The notes under the pieces are model-generated. The model was not told the DNA's origin and searched no databases. It saw only the letters and a list, made by a program, of their open reading frames with translations. From contig NZ_JADQDP010000001.1 in the NCBI RefSeq assembly GCF_015694735.1, positions 372,001 to 436,000 of the forward strand: a stretch of 64,000 nucleotides of DNA, written 5' to 3'. Shown here piece by piece: positions 43,964 through 51,516 of this stretch (the first letter of the stretch is position 1; the number at the start of each line of letters is the position of its first letter). This DNA is from Hymenobacter properus (GTDB lineage Bacteria; Bacteroidota; Bacteroidia; Cytophagales; Hymenobacteraceae). A program made the translations under genes and the position numbers.

Positions 43964-44716
43964 TCATTCCACGTTTTTCGCACCCCGCGCCAGGTGCAGA
44001 AACACCTCATCCATCGTGCTCACGCCGAACTGTTGCTTAAGGCCGGCGGGCTTGTCCAACGCTTCGATTTTGCCGTCGACCATGATGCTGACCCGGTCAC
44101 AGTACTCGGCTTCGTCCATGTAGTGAGTGGTGATGAAAACGGTGACGCCGCGGGCCGCCGCCTCGTAAATCAGGTCCCAGAACTGGCGGCGGGTGATGGG
44201 GTCGACGCCGCCCGTAGGCTCGTCGAGAAACACCACAGCCGGGTCGTGAAACAGGGCCACTGAGAAGGCCAGTTTCTGCTTCCAGCCCAGTGGTAGGCTG
44301 CCGACCAGCGTGTTGCGCTCGGCTTCCAGGCCTAAGCGCTGGAGCAATGCATCGGTTTTCTCGCGGATGGCAGCGGTTTTCAGGCCATAGATGCCACCGT
44401 AGAAGCGAATGTTTTCGCGCACGGTCAGGTCTTCGTAGAGCGAGAACTTTTGGCTCATGTAGCCAATGTGCTGCTTGATGCGCTCGGCTTGGGTAAACAC
44501 ATCAAAGCCCGCCACCGACGCGGCGCCCTCCGTAGGCCCCAGCAGGCCGCAGAGCATGCGCATGGCCGTGGTTTTGCCAGCCCCATTAGCGCCCAAGAAA
44601 CCGAAAATCTCGCCCGGCGCTACGGCGAAGCTAATGGCATCCACAGCCGTGAAGGCGCCGAAGCGCTTGGTGAGCTTCTCGCAGCGAATGACCGGACCAA
44701 TGGCAGCAGTTTTCAT
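43964..44716 (-). CDS. ABC transporter ATP-binding protein (efflux, second half of YbhF type)
   Basis: The 250-residue ATPase has Walker A (GANGAGKTTAM), a signature LGWKQKLAFSVALFHDPAVV, and Walker B with FLDEPTGGVDP and the switch histidine in ITTHYMDEAEYC. The signature is LPLGWKQ rather than LSGGQ. The start ATG 44716 overlaps the stop of the upstream ATPase by four bases (ATGA), so the two are translationally coupled. A long upstream extension of the frame is a shadow of that gene. E. coli YbhF carries two ATPase halves in one chain; here they are separate. Confidence 0.9.
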   Translation of the reverse strand: MKTAAIGPVIRCEKLTKRFGAFTAVDAISFAVAPGEIFGFLGANGAGKTTAMRMLCGLLGPTEGAASVAGFDVFTQAERIKQHIGYMSQKFSLYEDLTVRENIRFYGGIYGLKTAAIREKTDALLQRLGLEAERNTLVGSLPLGWKQKLAFSVALFHDPAVVFLDEPTGGVDPITRRQFWDLIYEAAARGVTVFITTHYMDEAEYCDRVSIMVDGKIEALDKPAGLKQQFGVSTMDEVFLHLARGAKNVE

Positions 44717-45645
44717 GAAACGGGTGCGGAATGGTGGGTTTGCAGCAAATCCATGAATGTGTCTTCGATGGTGGCCGGCACCGGCGCCACGGACACGTCG
44801 TGGTGGCCTTTGGCGGTGAGGTAGGCCTTGAGGTGGGCCTCGGCTGCCGCATCGGGCTGGGCCAAACTCAGGTGGGCGGTTTCGCCAAATGCGTAGCAGC
44901 TGTGCGCGGCCGGGTAGGCACGCAAGTCCTGCAGCAGTGGGTGCATGCGGGCGGCCCGCACCGCATACAGCGGCCAAGGATAGGATTCGCGCAGCGCAGC
45001 GGGCGTATCAACGCGCAGCACCTGGCCGGTTTGCAGCAGCGCCACCCGCTCGCACAGGGCGGCCTCGTCCATGTAAGGCGTGGAAACCACGATGGTAATG
45101 CCCCGCTCCTTGAGCGTGCTTAGCATGTGCCAGAACTCTTGCCGCGACACGGCATCCACGCCGGTAGTGGGCTCGTCGAGTAGCAGCAGTTCGGGTTTGT
45201 GAATGAGGGCGCAGCACAAGGCCAGCTTTTGCTTCATGCCGCCCGATAAGGCCCCTGCCCTCCGGTCTTTGAAAGGCACCAGTTGCTCATAAATGTCGCG
45301 CACCAACTCATAATTCTCCCGCACCGTGGTGCGAAACACCGCCGCAAAAAATTCCAGGTTTTCCTGCACCGTCAGGTCCTGGTAGAGTGAGAAACGGCCC
45401 GGCATGTAGCCCACCACATTGCGGATGGCGCGGAATTCGCGCACCACGTCGTGCTTAGCCACGGTGGCCGTGCCCGCATCGGCCAGTAGCAGCGTAGCCA
45501 GAATGCGAAACAGCGTGGTTTTGCCAGCACCGTCGGGGCCGATGAGGCCGAACAACTCGCCTGGCTCCACGGTCAAACTAACGTTGCGCACTGCCTGGGT
45601 GGCACCGTAGGCTTTGCTGATGTTGGTTAGTTCGACGGCGGGCAT
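44713..45645 (-). CDS. ABC transporter ATP-binding protein (efflux, first half of YbhF type)
   Basis: The 310-residue protein has Walker A (GPDGAGKTTLFRIL), the signature ALSGGMKQKLALCCALIH, Walker B (LLLLDEPTTGVD) and a switch region STPYMDEAALC. About 85 C-terminal residues after the ATPase form an extra domain. It overlaps the next ATPase by four bases and together they power the two ABC-2 permeases. REP copy E lies between it and the membrane-fusion gene. Confidence 0.9.
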   Translation of the reverse strand: MPAVELTNISKAYGATQAVRNVSLTVEPGELFGLIGPDGAGKTTLFRILATLLLADAGTATVAKHDVVREFRAIRNVVGYMPGRFSLYQDLTVQENLEFFAAVFRTTVRENYELVRDIYEQLVPFKDRRAGALSGGMKQKLALCCALIHKPELLLLDEPTTGVDAVSRQEFWHMLSTLKERGITIVVSTPYMDEAALCERVALLQTGQVLRVDTPAALRESYPWPLYAVRAARMHPLLQDLRAYPAAHSCYAFGETAHLSLAQPDAAAEAHLKAYLTAKGHHDVSVAPVPATIEDTFMDLLQTHHSAPVS

Positions 45646-45673
45646 GGGCAGGGATGATATGGAACAGATTTAG

Positions 45674-45766
45674 ACCGTCATGCAGAGCGCAGCGAAGCAT
45701 CTCGCGTGGGGAAGTAACTAATTGCGTTGCGCACGCGAGATGCTTCGCTGCGCTCTGCATGACGGT
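45674..45766. repeat. REP-like palindromic repeat, copy E (perfect arms)
   Basis: The two outer arms of 34 bases are perfect reverse complements, beginning ACCGTCATGCAGAGCGCAGC. The loop is about 25 bases. It lies in the 143-base gap between the HlyD gene (stop 45789) and the first ATPase gene (start 45645). It is the best-preserved copy of the family. Confidence 0.9.
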
Positions 45767-45788
45767 TTATCATTTAGTTGACCAACAT

Positions 45789-46703
45789 TTAAAACAGCAC
45801 ATCCGCCGGCATGCCAATTTTCAGGCTGCCATCGTTTGGCACGGCTATTTTGAGGGCGTACACCAGATTCACCCGGTCCTCTTTGGTTTGAATAACCTTA
45901 GGCGTGAATTCCGACTTGCTCGAAATCCACTGCACGCGGCCGTCATATTCGCGGCGCTTGCCCCCGGGCGCGTCTACTAGCACCTTCACCGGCTGGCGCA
46001 GCTTCACGCAAGTGAGTTGGTCGCCGGCCACGTAGGCACGCAGAATCAGAGTTTTCGTGTCGCCTATTTTGTAGAGCGGCTGGCCGTAGTTCACCACTTC
46101 GCTAGGCTCCACGTACACAGTGAGCACGGTGCCGGCCACGGGATTGGTGACCCGACTTTGGCGCAGCTGGTCAACTACTTGCCTCACCTGTTCCTGCAGC
46201 GGGGCCGATTGCGCGGCAGTACCGCTGGCCTGTGTGCTCAGGGCCGAACGCTGAGCGGCCAGCTGCTGACGGGCCGTCGCAATCTGATAATCAATGTCAT
46301 CAAGCTGCTTGCTGGGCACGGCATCGGCCTTAACCAGGTTGACCACGCGATGGCGTTCGCGTTGCAGGTTGGCCAGCTGCTGAGCCAGGGCGCCGAGCTG
46401 GGCCGAAACGTTGGGCGTTTGCTGGCGCACGGCGCGAGTGCTGGCTTGCAACTGGCGCTTGCGCAGGTAGAGCTGGGTGGTGTCGATGACGCCGACTTCG
46501 CGGCCGGCGGGCAGCTCGTCGCCCTCCGTCACGGCCAGACGCAGCAACTGGCCTTGGGCCTTGGCGGCCACCACATATTCGGTGGTTTCGAAATTGCCCG
46601 AAGCATCGAAGCGGGGCTCCTCGGTTTGGCAGCCCGCGAGCAAACCCATGGCCAGCAGCGCATTGGCCGGTAAAACGAAAGCAAAATAAGGCCGAACGTT
46701 CAT
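45789..46703 (-). CDS. HlyD/membrane-fusion lipoprotein (efflux)
   Basis: The 304-residue protein has a lipobox (LLAGC), an N-terminal half-lipoyl segment (TEYVVAAKAQGQLLRLAVTE), a long coiled coil (about 75-180, with AQLGALAQQLANLQRERHR), the second lipoyl half (VTNPVAGTVLTVYVEPSE) and a beta-barrel C-terminal domain. It should bridge the inner-membrane ABC permeases and the TolC-type channel. Its ATG overlaps the stop of the small membrane gene (ATGA), suggesting coupled translation. Confidence 0.88.
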   Translation of the reverse strand: MNVRPYFAFVLPANALLAMGLLAGCQTEEPRFDASGNFETTEYVVAAKAQGQLLRLAVTEGDELPAGREVGVIDTTQLYLRKRQLQASTRAVRQQTPNVSAQLGALAQQLANLQRERHRVVNLVKADAVPSKQLDDIDYQIATARQQLAAQRSALSTQASGTAAQSAPLQEQVRQVVDQLRQSRVTNPVAGTVLTVYVEPSEVVNYGQPLYKIGDTKTLILRAYVAGDQLTCVKLRQPVKVLVDAPGGKRREYDGRVQWISSKSEFTPKVIQTKEDRVNLVYALKIAVPNDGSLKIGMPADVLF

Positions 46704-46915
46704 GGCTGATTGAAATTAGAAGGGTTGGTGGCAGTGGCCCGGGAGCGGCGCCGGTCGCGGTGCACGACGTAGCTGATAACGAACAAGGACAGGTAAGGCA
46801 GGACGCATCCCAAGCCAAACCAGCGCCAGAAAGAGCGGCCGTGGCTAGTGGCCATGTAGCCCGTGATGGTGGGCATAAACAGCAGCGGCCACAGCAGGGC
46901 AATGATGACTTCCAT
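46700..46915 (-). CDS. Small two-helix membrane protein in the efflux operon
   Basis: The 71-residue protein has two hydrophobic segments (MEVIIALLWPLLFMPTITGY and FWRWFGLGCVLPYLSLFVI) and a basic tail. It resembles small PLDc_N-like membrane proteins. It overlaps the HlyD gene by four bases and starts 13 bases after tolC, so it is a true operon member. A role in assembly or stability of the pump is possible but not shown. Confidence 0.7.
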   Translation of the reverse strand: MEVIIALLWPLLFMPTITGYMATSHGRSFWRWFGLGCVLPYLSLFVISYVVHRDRRRSRATATNPSNFNQP

Positions 46916-46928
46916 GAGTAGCGGCTGG

Positions 46929-48224
46929 TTATCGGGGTCGAGAGGAAGCGCCTAGGATAAGCGAGTAATCGGCCTGCGCCTGCAGCAATTGTAGGAGGTG
47001 CAACTGCTGGTTGAGGCGCGCTAAACTCAGGTTGTTGGCTTCGGTGAAATAGTCGCTGAAGCCGATGATGCCGTTATCGAGCTGCACAGCGGCCGTGGCC
47101 TGAATTTTCTCACGCAGGGCAATAAGCTCGGCATCCGTCGCCAGCAGAGTTTGGTAGCGTTCCACAGCCGTTTGTTGGCCGGCGAGGGCCACCCGCTGGC
47201 TTTGCTCAAAGTTGGTCTGCTGCACGGCCACGGCCTCCTGGCCCAGCCGTATGGCTTCCCGGTCTTGCCGCCGGGTGTAATAGTTGCTCAGGTTCCAGTT
47301 CAAGCGCAGGCCGGCCAAGCCGTAGCCGTGAAAGTCGTTGCGCAGAAAGTTGAGCGTGGGCCGGCCGTAGCCTACCTGCCCGAAGGCACTTAGCCGCGGC
47401 GCCAGGCGCGCATCACTGAGCTGTTGTTGCCCGGTCAGCAGTGCTTTCTGTTGCGCATACAGGGAGAGCTCGGGCCGCGGAGCCGCGGGGGGCAGCTCAG
47501 TGGGCGTGGTCAGGCGAGTGTCCGGACTCAGGGCTTGGCCCAGCAGCTCGCCCAACTGGCGCAACAGGCCGGCGCGGGTGGTGGCCAGCTCGCGTAACTG
47601 CTGGTCGAGGTTCAGCACCTCGGCATCGAGGCGGGCCACGTCTTGGCCAGTAGCTACACCGTTGGCGCGGCGAGCCAGCAAGGCTTTGCGGCGCTGCAGC
47701 AAGTCGGCCCGCAGGCCTTGGCGCAGGCGGGCGGTTTCCTCACTGAGCAAGGCGCCGAAGTATAGGCCGTTTACCTGTTCGCGCAGCCGAAACAAGTTCA
47801 CCTCGACCTGCTGGTTGTTTACCTGGCTGGCCAGGGTTTCCAGCTCCTGCTGGCGGCGGGTGGTGCCGCCGTCAAACAGGGTTTGGCTGGCGTCCAGCGT
47901 CAGCCGATACTGGTCTTTTGACAGCGTCGGGATATTAATGCCCGGTCCTTCAAGAGGAATTTTCGTCACCTCGCTCTGGTAACTGGCCTGGCCGTTGATG
48001 GCCAGCTGCGGCAGGCGCAATTGGGTAGCTAGCCGAGCAGTGTTGTTGGCGGCCTGAGCGTTGTTGAGCGCAATTTGCTTGCGGAGCGGGGCCTGGACTT
48101 GCGCCAAATCATAACAATGCGCCAGGGTCAGCACGGGGCCAGAGGCGGGCGGCACGGCGGGCTGGCCCAAGGCCGCGCGGGCCACAAGGCAAAGCACCAG
48201 CAGCATTTTTCGTTTCTTATCCAT
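46929..48224 (-). CDS. TolC family outer-membrane efflux protein
   Basis: The 431-residue protein has a signal peptide (MLLVLCLVARAALGQ), two duplicated coiled-coil halves typical of TolC (APLRKQIALNNAQAANNTA; LYFGALLSEETARLRQGLRA; QTNFEQSQRVALAGQQTAVE) and short barrel strands. It should provide the exit duct for the pump. The gene starts 39 bases after tetR, with a TetR-like operator in the gap. Confidence 0.9.
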   Translation of the reverse strand: MDKKRKMLLVLCLVARAALGQPAVPPASGPVLTLAHCYDLAQVQAPLRKQIALNNAQAANNTARLATQLRLPQLAINGQASYQSEVTKIPLEGPGINIPTLSKDQYRLTLDASQTLFDGGTTRRQQELETLASQVNNQQVEVNLFRLREQVNGLYFGALLSEETARLRQGLRADLLQRRKALLARRANGVATGQDVARLDAEVLNLDQQLRELATTRAGLLRQLGELLGQALSPDTRLTTPTELPPAAPRPELSLYAQQKALLTGQQQLSDARLAPRLSAFGQVGYGRPTLNFLRNDFHGYGLAGLRLNWNLSNYYTRRQDREAIRLGQEAVAVQQTNFEQSQRVALAGQQTAVERYQTLLATDAELIALREKIQATAAVQLDNGIIGFSDYFTEANNLSLARLNQQLHLLQLLQAQADYSLILGASSRPR

Positions 48225-48229
48225 ACACT

Positions 48230-48245
48230 TTAACTACTTGGTTAA
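48230..48245. promoter_or_regulatory. TetR-like operator before tolC
   Basis: TTAACTACTTGGTTAA resembles the perfect-half site TTAACCGATTGGTTAA upstream of tetR (13 of 16 bases). It lies between the tetR stop (48264) and the tolC start (48224), where it could repress transcription of the pump genes independently of tetR. Confidence 0.6.
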
Positions 48246-48263
48246 GGAGTGGGCAAAAAAATA

Positions 48264-48872
48264 TTAAACCTGAATCGACCGGATGATGAAATCGGCCACG
48301 TCGGTGCGCCGCCGCTCCATCTCCTGCTGAAACTCTTCGTCTGACAGCCCCAAACCCGCTTGAAAAACCGGCTTACCCAAAAAAGGAAAGATGAGCATCG
48401 ACATCATGTTCATCATGAGCTGCGTGGCGGTGATGGGCCGGATGCGGCCCGCGGCCACAGCCTCGTCCACCTGCTGGCGGAATTTGTCGAGGTAGGTCCG
48501 CTCCTGCTTAATCGCGGAGGTGAAAAAGAAGTGCGGGTTGCGGTTAATTTCATTAACCACGAACAATGGCAAGAAGCTGTTGCGGCTGATGAAGCCGATG
48601 AAGGTGTGCACCATCTCGCGAATCTTGTCGAACAAGTCCTGGTCGGTGGCCAACACACCCATCATGCGGGGCATGATGATGCCGATGGTTCGGCTGATGA
48701 TGATGGCCGAGAGCTTCTCCTTGCTGCGGAAGTAATAGTGCAACAAGGCTTTGTTGATGCCGGCACGGTCGGCAATTTCCTGCATGCGCGCCCCAGCCAG
48801 GCCTTTTTCCAGAAATACCGCCTGCGCGGCTTCCAAAATCAGTTCTTCGGTTGAGCGTTTTTGCGGGTCCAT
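48264..48872 (-). CDS. TetR/AcrR family transcriptional regulator
   Basis: The 202-residue protein has a TetR N-terminal helix-turn-helix (residues about 10-55: ILEAAQAVFLEKGLAGARMQ, EIADRAGINKALLHYYFRSK) and a helical ligand-binding domain with QQEMERRRTDVADFIIRSIQ at the end. It is the first gene of the efflux operon, as cecR is for E. coli ybhGFSR, and is probably a ligand-responsive repressor of itself and the pump. Two matching palindromes flank it. The inducer is unknown. Confidence 0.92.
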   Translation of the reverse strand: MDPQKRSTEELILEAAQAVFLEKGLAGARMQEIADRAGINKALLHYYFRSKEKLSAIIISRTIGIIMPRMMGVLATDQDLFDKIREMVHTFIGFISRNSFLPLFVVNEINRNPHFFFTSAIKQERTYLDKFRQQVDEAVAAGRIRPITATQLMMNMMSMLIFPFLGKPVFQAGLGLSDEEFQQEMERRRTDVADFIIRSIQV

Positions 48873-48884
48873 TGCCTGGGTGGT

Positions 48885-48938
48885 TTAACCGATTGGTTAA
48901 TGCATTACAAAGATGGCGACAAAATTTTACTAACCAAA
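48885..48938 (-). promoter_or_regulatory. tetR operon promoter with operator
   Basis: On the minus strand TTTG (48938-48935) and CATCTTTG (48915-48908) are 19 bases apart, an exact -33 and a near -7 box. The palindrome TTAACCGATTGGTTAA (48885-48900) lies just downstream near the transcription start, and a lone half-site TTGGTTA (48937-48931) overlaps the -33 box. This is the layout expected for autorepression. Confidence 0.65.
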
Positions 48939-49044
48939 TCTGATGGGCTTACAAAGGGCAAATGTATTTCGCCAAGCCAGGCATGCCGTTCTTGCGCTTC
49001 CATTCCACTCCTGCCCTTTCCCTGCCCTGCCTTCAACTTCGACA

Positions 49045-50271
49045 GTGAACAAAAAGAAAATTTTCAACGACCCCGTTTACGGCTTCGTCACCATCCCCAC
49101 TGAATTTCTGTTCGACCTTATCGAGCACCGCTACTTTCAGCGGCTGCGGCGTATTCAGCAACTGGGGCTCACGGGGTTTGTGTATCCGGGAGCGCTGCAC
49201 ACGCGCTTTCACCACGCGCTGGGCGCCATGCACCTCATGTCATTGGCCCTGCGCACGCTCAAGGACAAGGGCGTGAAGATTTCGGCGGCCGAAGGCGAGG
49301 CGGCCATGGCGGCCATCCTGCTACACGACGTGGGCCACGGCCCCCTCTCCCACGCCCTGGAAACGGCCATTTTCCAGGACGTGCCACACGAGCAGCTTTC
49401 GCTTTTTCTGATGCAGCGGCTCAACGCCGAGTTTCATGGCAAGCTGAGCCTGGCCATTTCGATGTTTGACGGCACTTACGGACGGCCGTTCTTTCATCAG
49501 CTGGTGAGCAGCCAGCTCGACATGGACCGCCTCGACTACCTCAACCGCGACTCTTTCTATACCGGCGTAGAGGAAGGCCGCCCCGGCGCCGACCGCCTCA
49601 TTAAAATGCTGCGCGTGCACGACGAGCGGCTGGTGCTCGAAGAAAAAGCCGTTTACTCGGTCGAGAATTTTCTGGTAAGCCGCCGCTTGATGTACTGGCA
49701 GGTATACCTGCACAAAACTGTCACCTCGGCCGAGCAAATGGTCATTCGCGTTGTGCAACGGGCCCGCGACCTGGCCCGCCGCGGCGTAGAGGTGCCTGCC
49801 AACACCTGCCTGGGCTACTTCTTAGGCCGCGCCGTGAGCCTGGCCGAGTTCGAGAAAGACGAGAAAATCCTCAGCCACTTCGTGGAGCTTGATGACTACG
49901 ACATTTGGTCGGCCATCAAGTCCTGGGCTAGCCACCCCGATGTAGTGCTCAGCTACTTGGCCAAGAGCATTCTGCATCGCAACCTGCTCAAAATCGTGCT
50001 GGCGCCCGAGCCCTTCGATGAGGAATTCCGCCTCGGCATCCGTGAGCTGATTGAGGAAAAATTCAAACTCTCGCCCGAGGAAGCCGAGCTGCTCATGATT
50101 CCGGGCCGCCTGAGCAACAGCGCCTACAATCCCAGCGGCGAGCCCATCGAAATCCTGACCAAGAAAGGCGACGTGGTGAACGTGATGGAGGCTTCCGACC
50201 TGCCCAACATCCGCGCCCTCAGCCAGCGGGTGGAGAAGTTCTACATCTGCTACCCGAAGGAAATAGTTTAG
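49045..50271 (+). CDS. HD-domain hydrolase (dNTPase-like)
   Basis: The 408-residue protein has the HD metal-binding motifs FHHALGAMHL, AILLHDVGHGPLSHALE (HD pair) and DMDRLDYLNRDSFYTG (later D), as in the YwfO-like HD phosphohydrolases that act on nucleotides. The substrate is not known. GTG 49045 (VNKKKIFNDPVYGFV) is chosen because the frame before it has no family features. It is upstream of lpxD on the same strand, with a heptad inverted repeat in the 98-base gap, an order common in Bacteroidota. Confidence 0.85.
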   Translation: MNKKKIFNDPVYGFVTIPTEFLFDLIEHRYFQRLRRIQQLGLTGFVYPGALHTRFHHALGAMHLMSLALRTLKDKGVKISAAEGEAAMAAILLHDVGHGPLSHALETAIFQDVPHEQLSLFLMQRLNAEFHGKLSLAISMFDGTYGRPFFHQLVSSQLDMDRLDYLNRDSFYTGVEEGRPGADRLIKMLRVHDERLVLEEKAVYSVENFLVSRRLMYWQVYLHKTVTSAEQMVIRVVQRARDLARRGVEVPANTCLGYFLGRAVSLAEFEKDEKILSHFVELDDYDIWSAIKSWASHPDVVLSYLAKSILHRNLLKIVLAPEPFDEEFRLGIRELIEEKFKLSPEEAELLMIPGRLSNSAYNPSGEPIEILTKKGDVVNVMEASDLPNIRALSQRVEKFYICYPKEIV

Positions 50272-50359
50272 TTGTCAGTTGTTGGTTGTCAGTTATCAGG
50301 CCTTAACAAGGGGCTTACATTGGCGACCTGACAACTGACAACCAACAACTGACAACTAA
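50268..50359. repeat. Heptanucleotide inverted repeat, HD-lpxD junction
   Basis: Arms 50268-50300 and 50327-50359 are 33-bp reverse complements with one mismatch, each built of 7-base words (TTGTCAG, TTGTTGG, TTGTCAG, TTATCAG). The left arm includes the HD stop codon. The loop is 26 bases. Confidence 0.85.
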
Positions 50360-50369
50360 TTTCGCCCCC

Positions 50370-51410
50370 ATGGAATTTACCGTTCAGCAAATTGCCGAGG
50401 TGCTTGGGGGCACCGTGGAAGGCGACGCCACCCTGCGCATTTCCAGCCTGGCCAAGATTGAAGAAGCCCAGGCCGGCTCCCTCACCTTCCTCTCCAACGC
50501 TAAATACGAGCCGTTTCTCTACGAAACCGGCGCCTCGGCCGTCATCGTGAGCCAGGCGCTGGCACTGAAACAGGCCATCCAACCGGCCCTCATTCGGGTT
50601 GAGAACCCCTACACGGCCTTTAGCCAGCTGCTGGAGTTCTACGCCCAAGCCACCCGCACCGGCAAGCGCGGTGTGGAGGAGCCGGCGTTTATCGGCAAGT
50701 CGTCGGAAATTGGCGCGGGGCACTACCGCGGGGCTTTTTCCTACATCGGCGAGCAGTGCAAGCTGGGCGACAATGTGCTGGTATTCCCCCACGCCTACGT
50801 CGGCGACCGAGTGACCATCGGCGAGGGCAGCATCATTCACGCCGGGGCCAAGATTTACCCCGACACGGTGATTGGCAAGTTCTGCGTCATCAAAGCCGGC
50901 GCCGTTATCGGCTCCGATGGTTTCGGCTTCGCGCCACAGCCCGATGGCTCCTACAAGGCCATTCCGCAAATCGGCAACGTGGTGCTTGAGGACTTCGTGA
51001 GCATCGGCGCTAACGCCACCGTCGACTGCGCCACGCTGGGCTCGACGCGGGTGGGCCGGGGCAGCAAAATCGACAACCTCGTGCAGCTGGCCCACAACGT
51101 GGAAATCGGCCAAAACACCGTCATCGCGGCCCAGACCGGCATTGCCGGCTCCGCCAAAGTCGGCGACCAGTGCGTGCTGGCCGGCCAGGTGGGCCTGGCC
51201 GGCCACGTTACGCTGGCCAACAAAACGACCGTCACGGCCCAGTCGGGCGTGGGCAAGAACGTGAAGCAGGAAGGCACCATCCTGCAGGGCTCCACCGCCT
51301 TCGATTTCAAGCAAAACCAGCGCGCCCAAATCGTGTTCCGCCGCCTGCCCGAGCTGGAACAGCGCGTAGCGGAGCTGGAGAAGGCTAAAAACGCGACGGA
51401 AAAGCCCTAG
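50370..51410 (+). CDS. lpxD: UDP-3-O-acylglucosamine N-acyltransferase
   Basis: The 346-residue enzyme adds the second acyl chain in lipid A synthesis. The N-terminal uridine-binding domain (MEFTVQQIAEVLGGTVEGDA) is followed by the left-handed beta-helix of hexapeptide repeats (IGEGSIIHAGAKIYPDTVIG, IGANATVDCATLGSTRVG), the catalytic histidine in LVQLAHNVEIGQN, and a C-terminal helix. Length is normal. It starts the lpxD-lpxC/fabZ-lpxA order of Bacteroidota and acts at the cytoplasmic face of the inner membrane. Confidence 0.95.
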   Translation: MEFTVQQIAEVLGGTVEGDATLRISSLAKIEEAQAGSLTFLSNAKYEPFLYETGASAVIVSQALALKQAIQPALIRVENPYTAFSQLLEFYAQATRTGKRGVEEPAFIGKSSEIGAGHYRGAFSYIGEQCKLGDNVLVFPHAYVGDRVTIGEGSIIHAGAKIYPDTVIGKFCVIKAGAVIGSDGFGFAPQPDGSYKAIPQIGNVVLEDFVSIGANATVDCATLGSTRVGRGSKIDNLVQLAHNVEIGQNTVIAAQTGIAGSAKVGDQCVLAGQVGLAGHVTLANKTTVTAQSGVGKNVKQEGTILQGSTAFDFKQNQRAQIVFRRLPELEQRVAELEKAKNATEKP

Positions 51411-51418
51411 CTTTGCAT

Positions 51419-51510
51419 CGGTTTTTGGTTTTCGGTTTTTGGTTTTTGGTCCCAGTTGCTCGTCGATTGGCCTAAAAGCCCAAAAACCAAAAACCGAAAA
51501 CCAAAAACCG
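51419..51510. repeat. Heptanucleotide inverted repeat, lpxD-lpxC junction
   Basis: Perfect 31-bp arms (51419-51449 and 51480-51510) are built of 7-base words such as GGTTTTT and GGTTTTC, with a 30-base loop. The right arm ends just before the lpxC start at 51517, so it lies over the ribosome-binding region. Confidence 0.9.
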
Positions 51511-51516
51511 ACCATA

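Noticed and set aside
43854..45766. REP copies D and E as terminal repeats of a composite transposon carrying the two ATPase genes
   Set aside because: Each copy is a complete palindrome like the others in the window, and the ATPase genes fit the operon. There is no transposase or target duplication.
48943..49044. Upstream extension of the HD hydrolase to ATG 48943
   Set aside because: The added 34 residues are low-complexity and resemble no family member. GTG 49045 starts at the conserved N-terminus.
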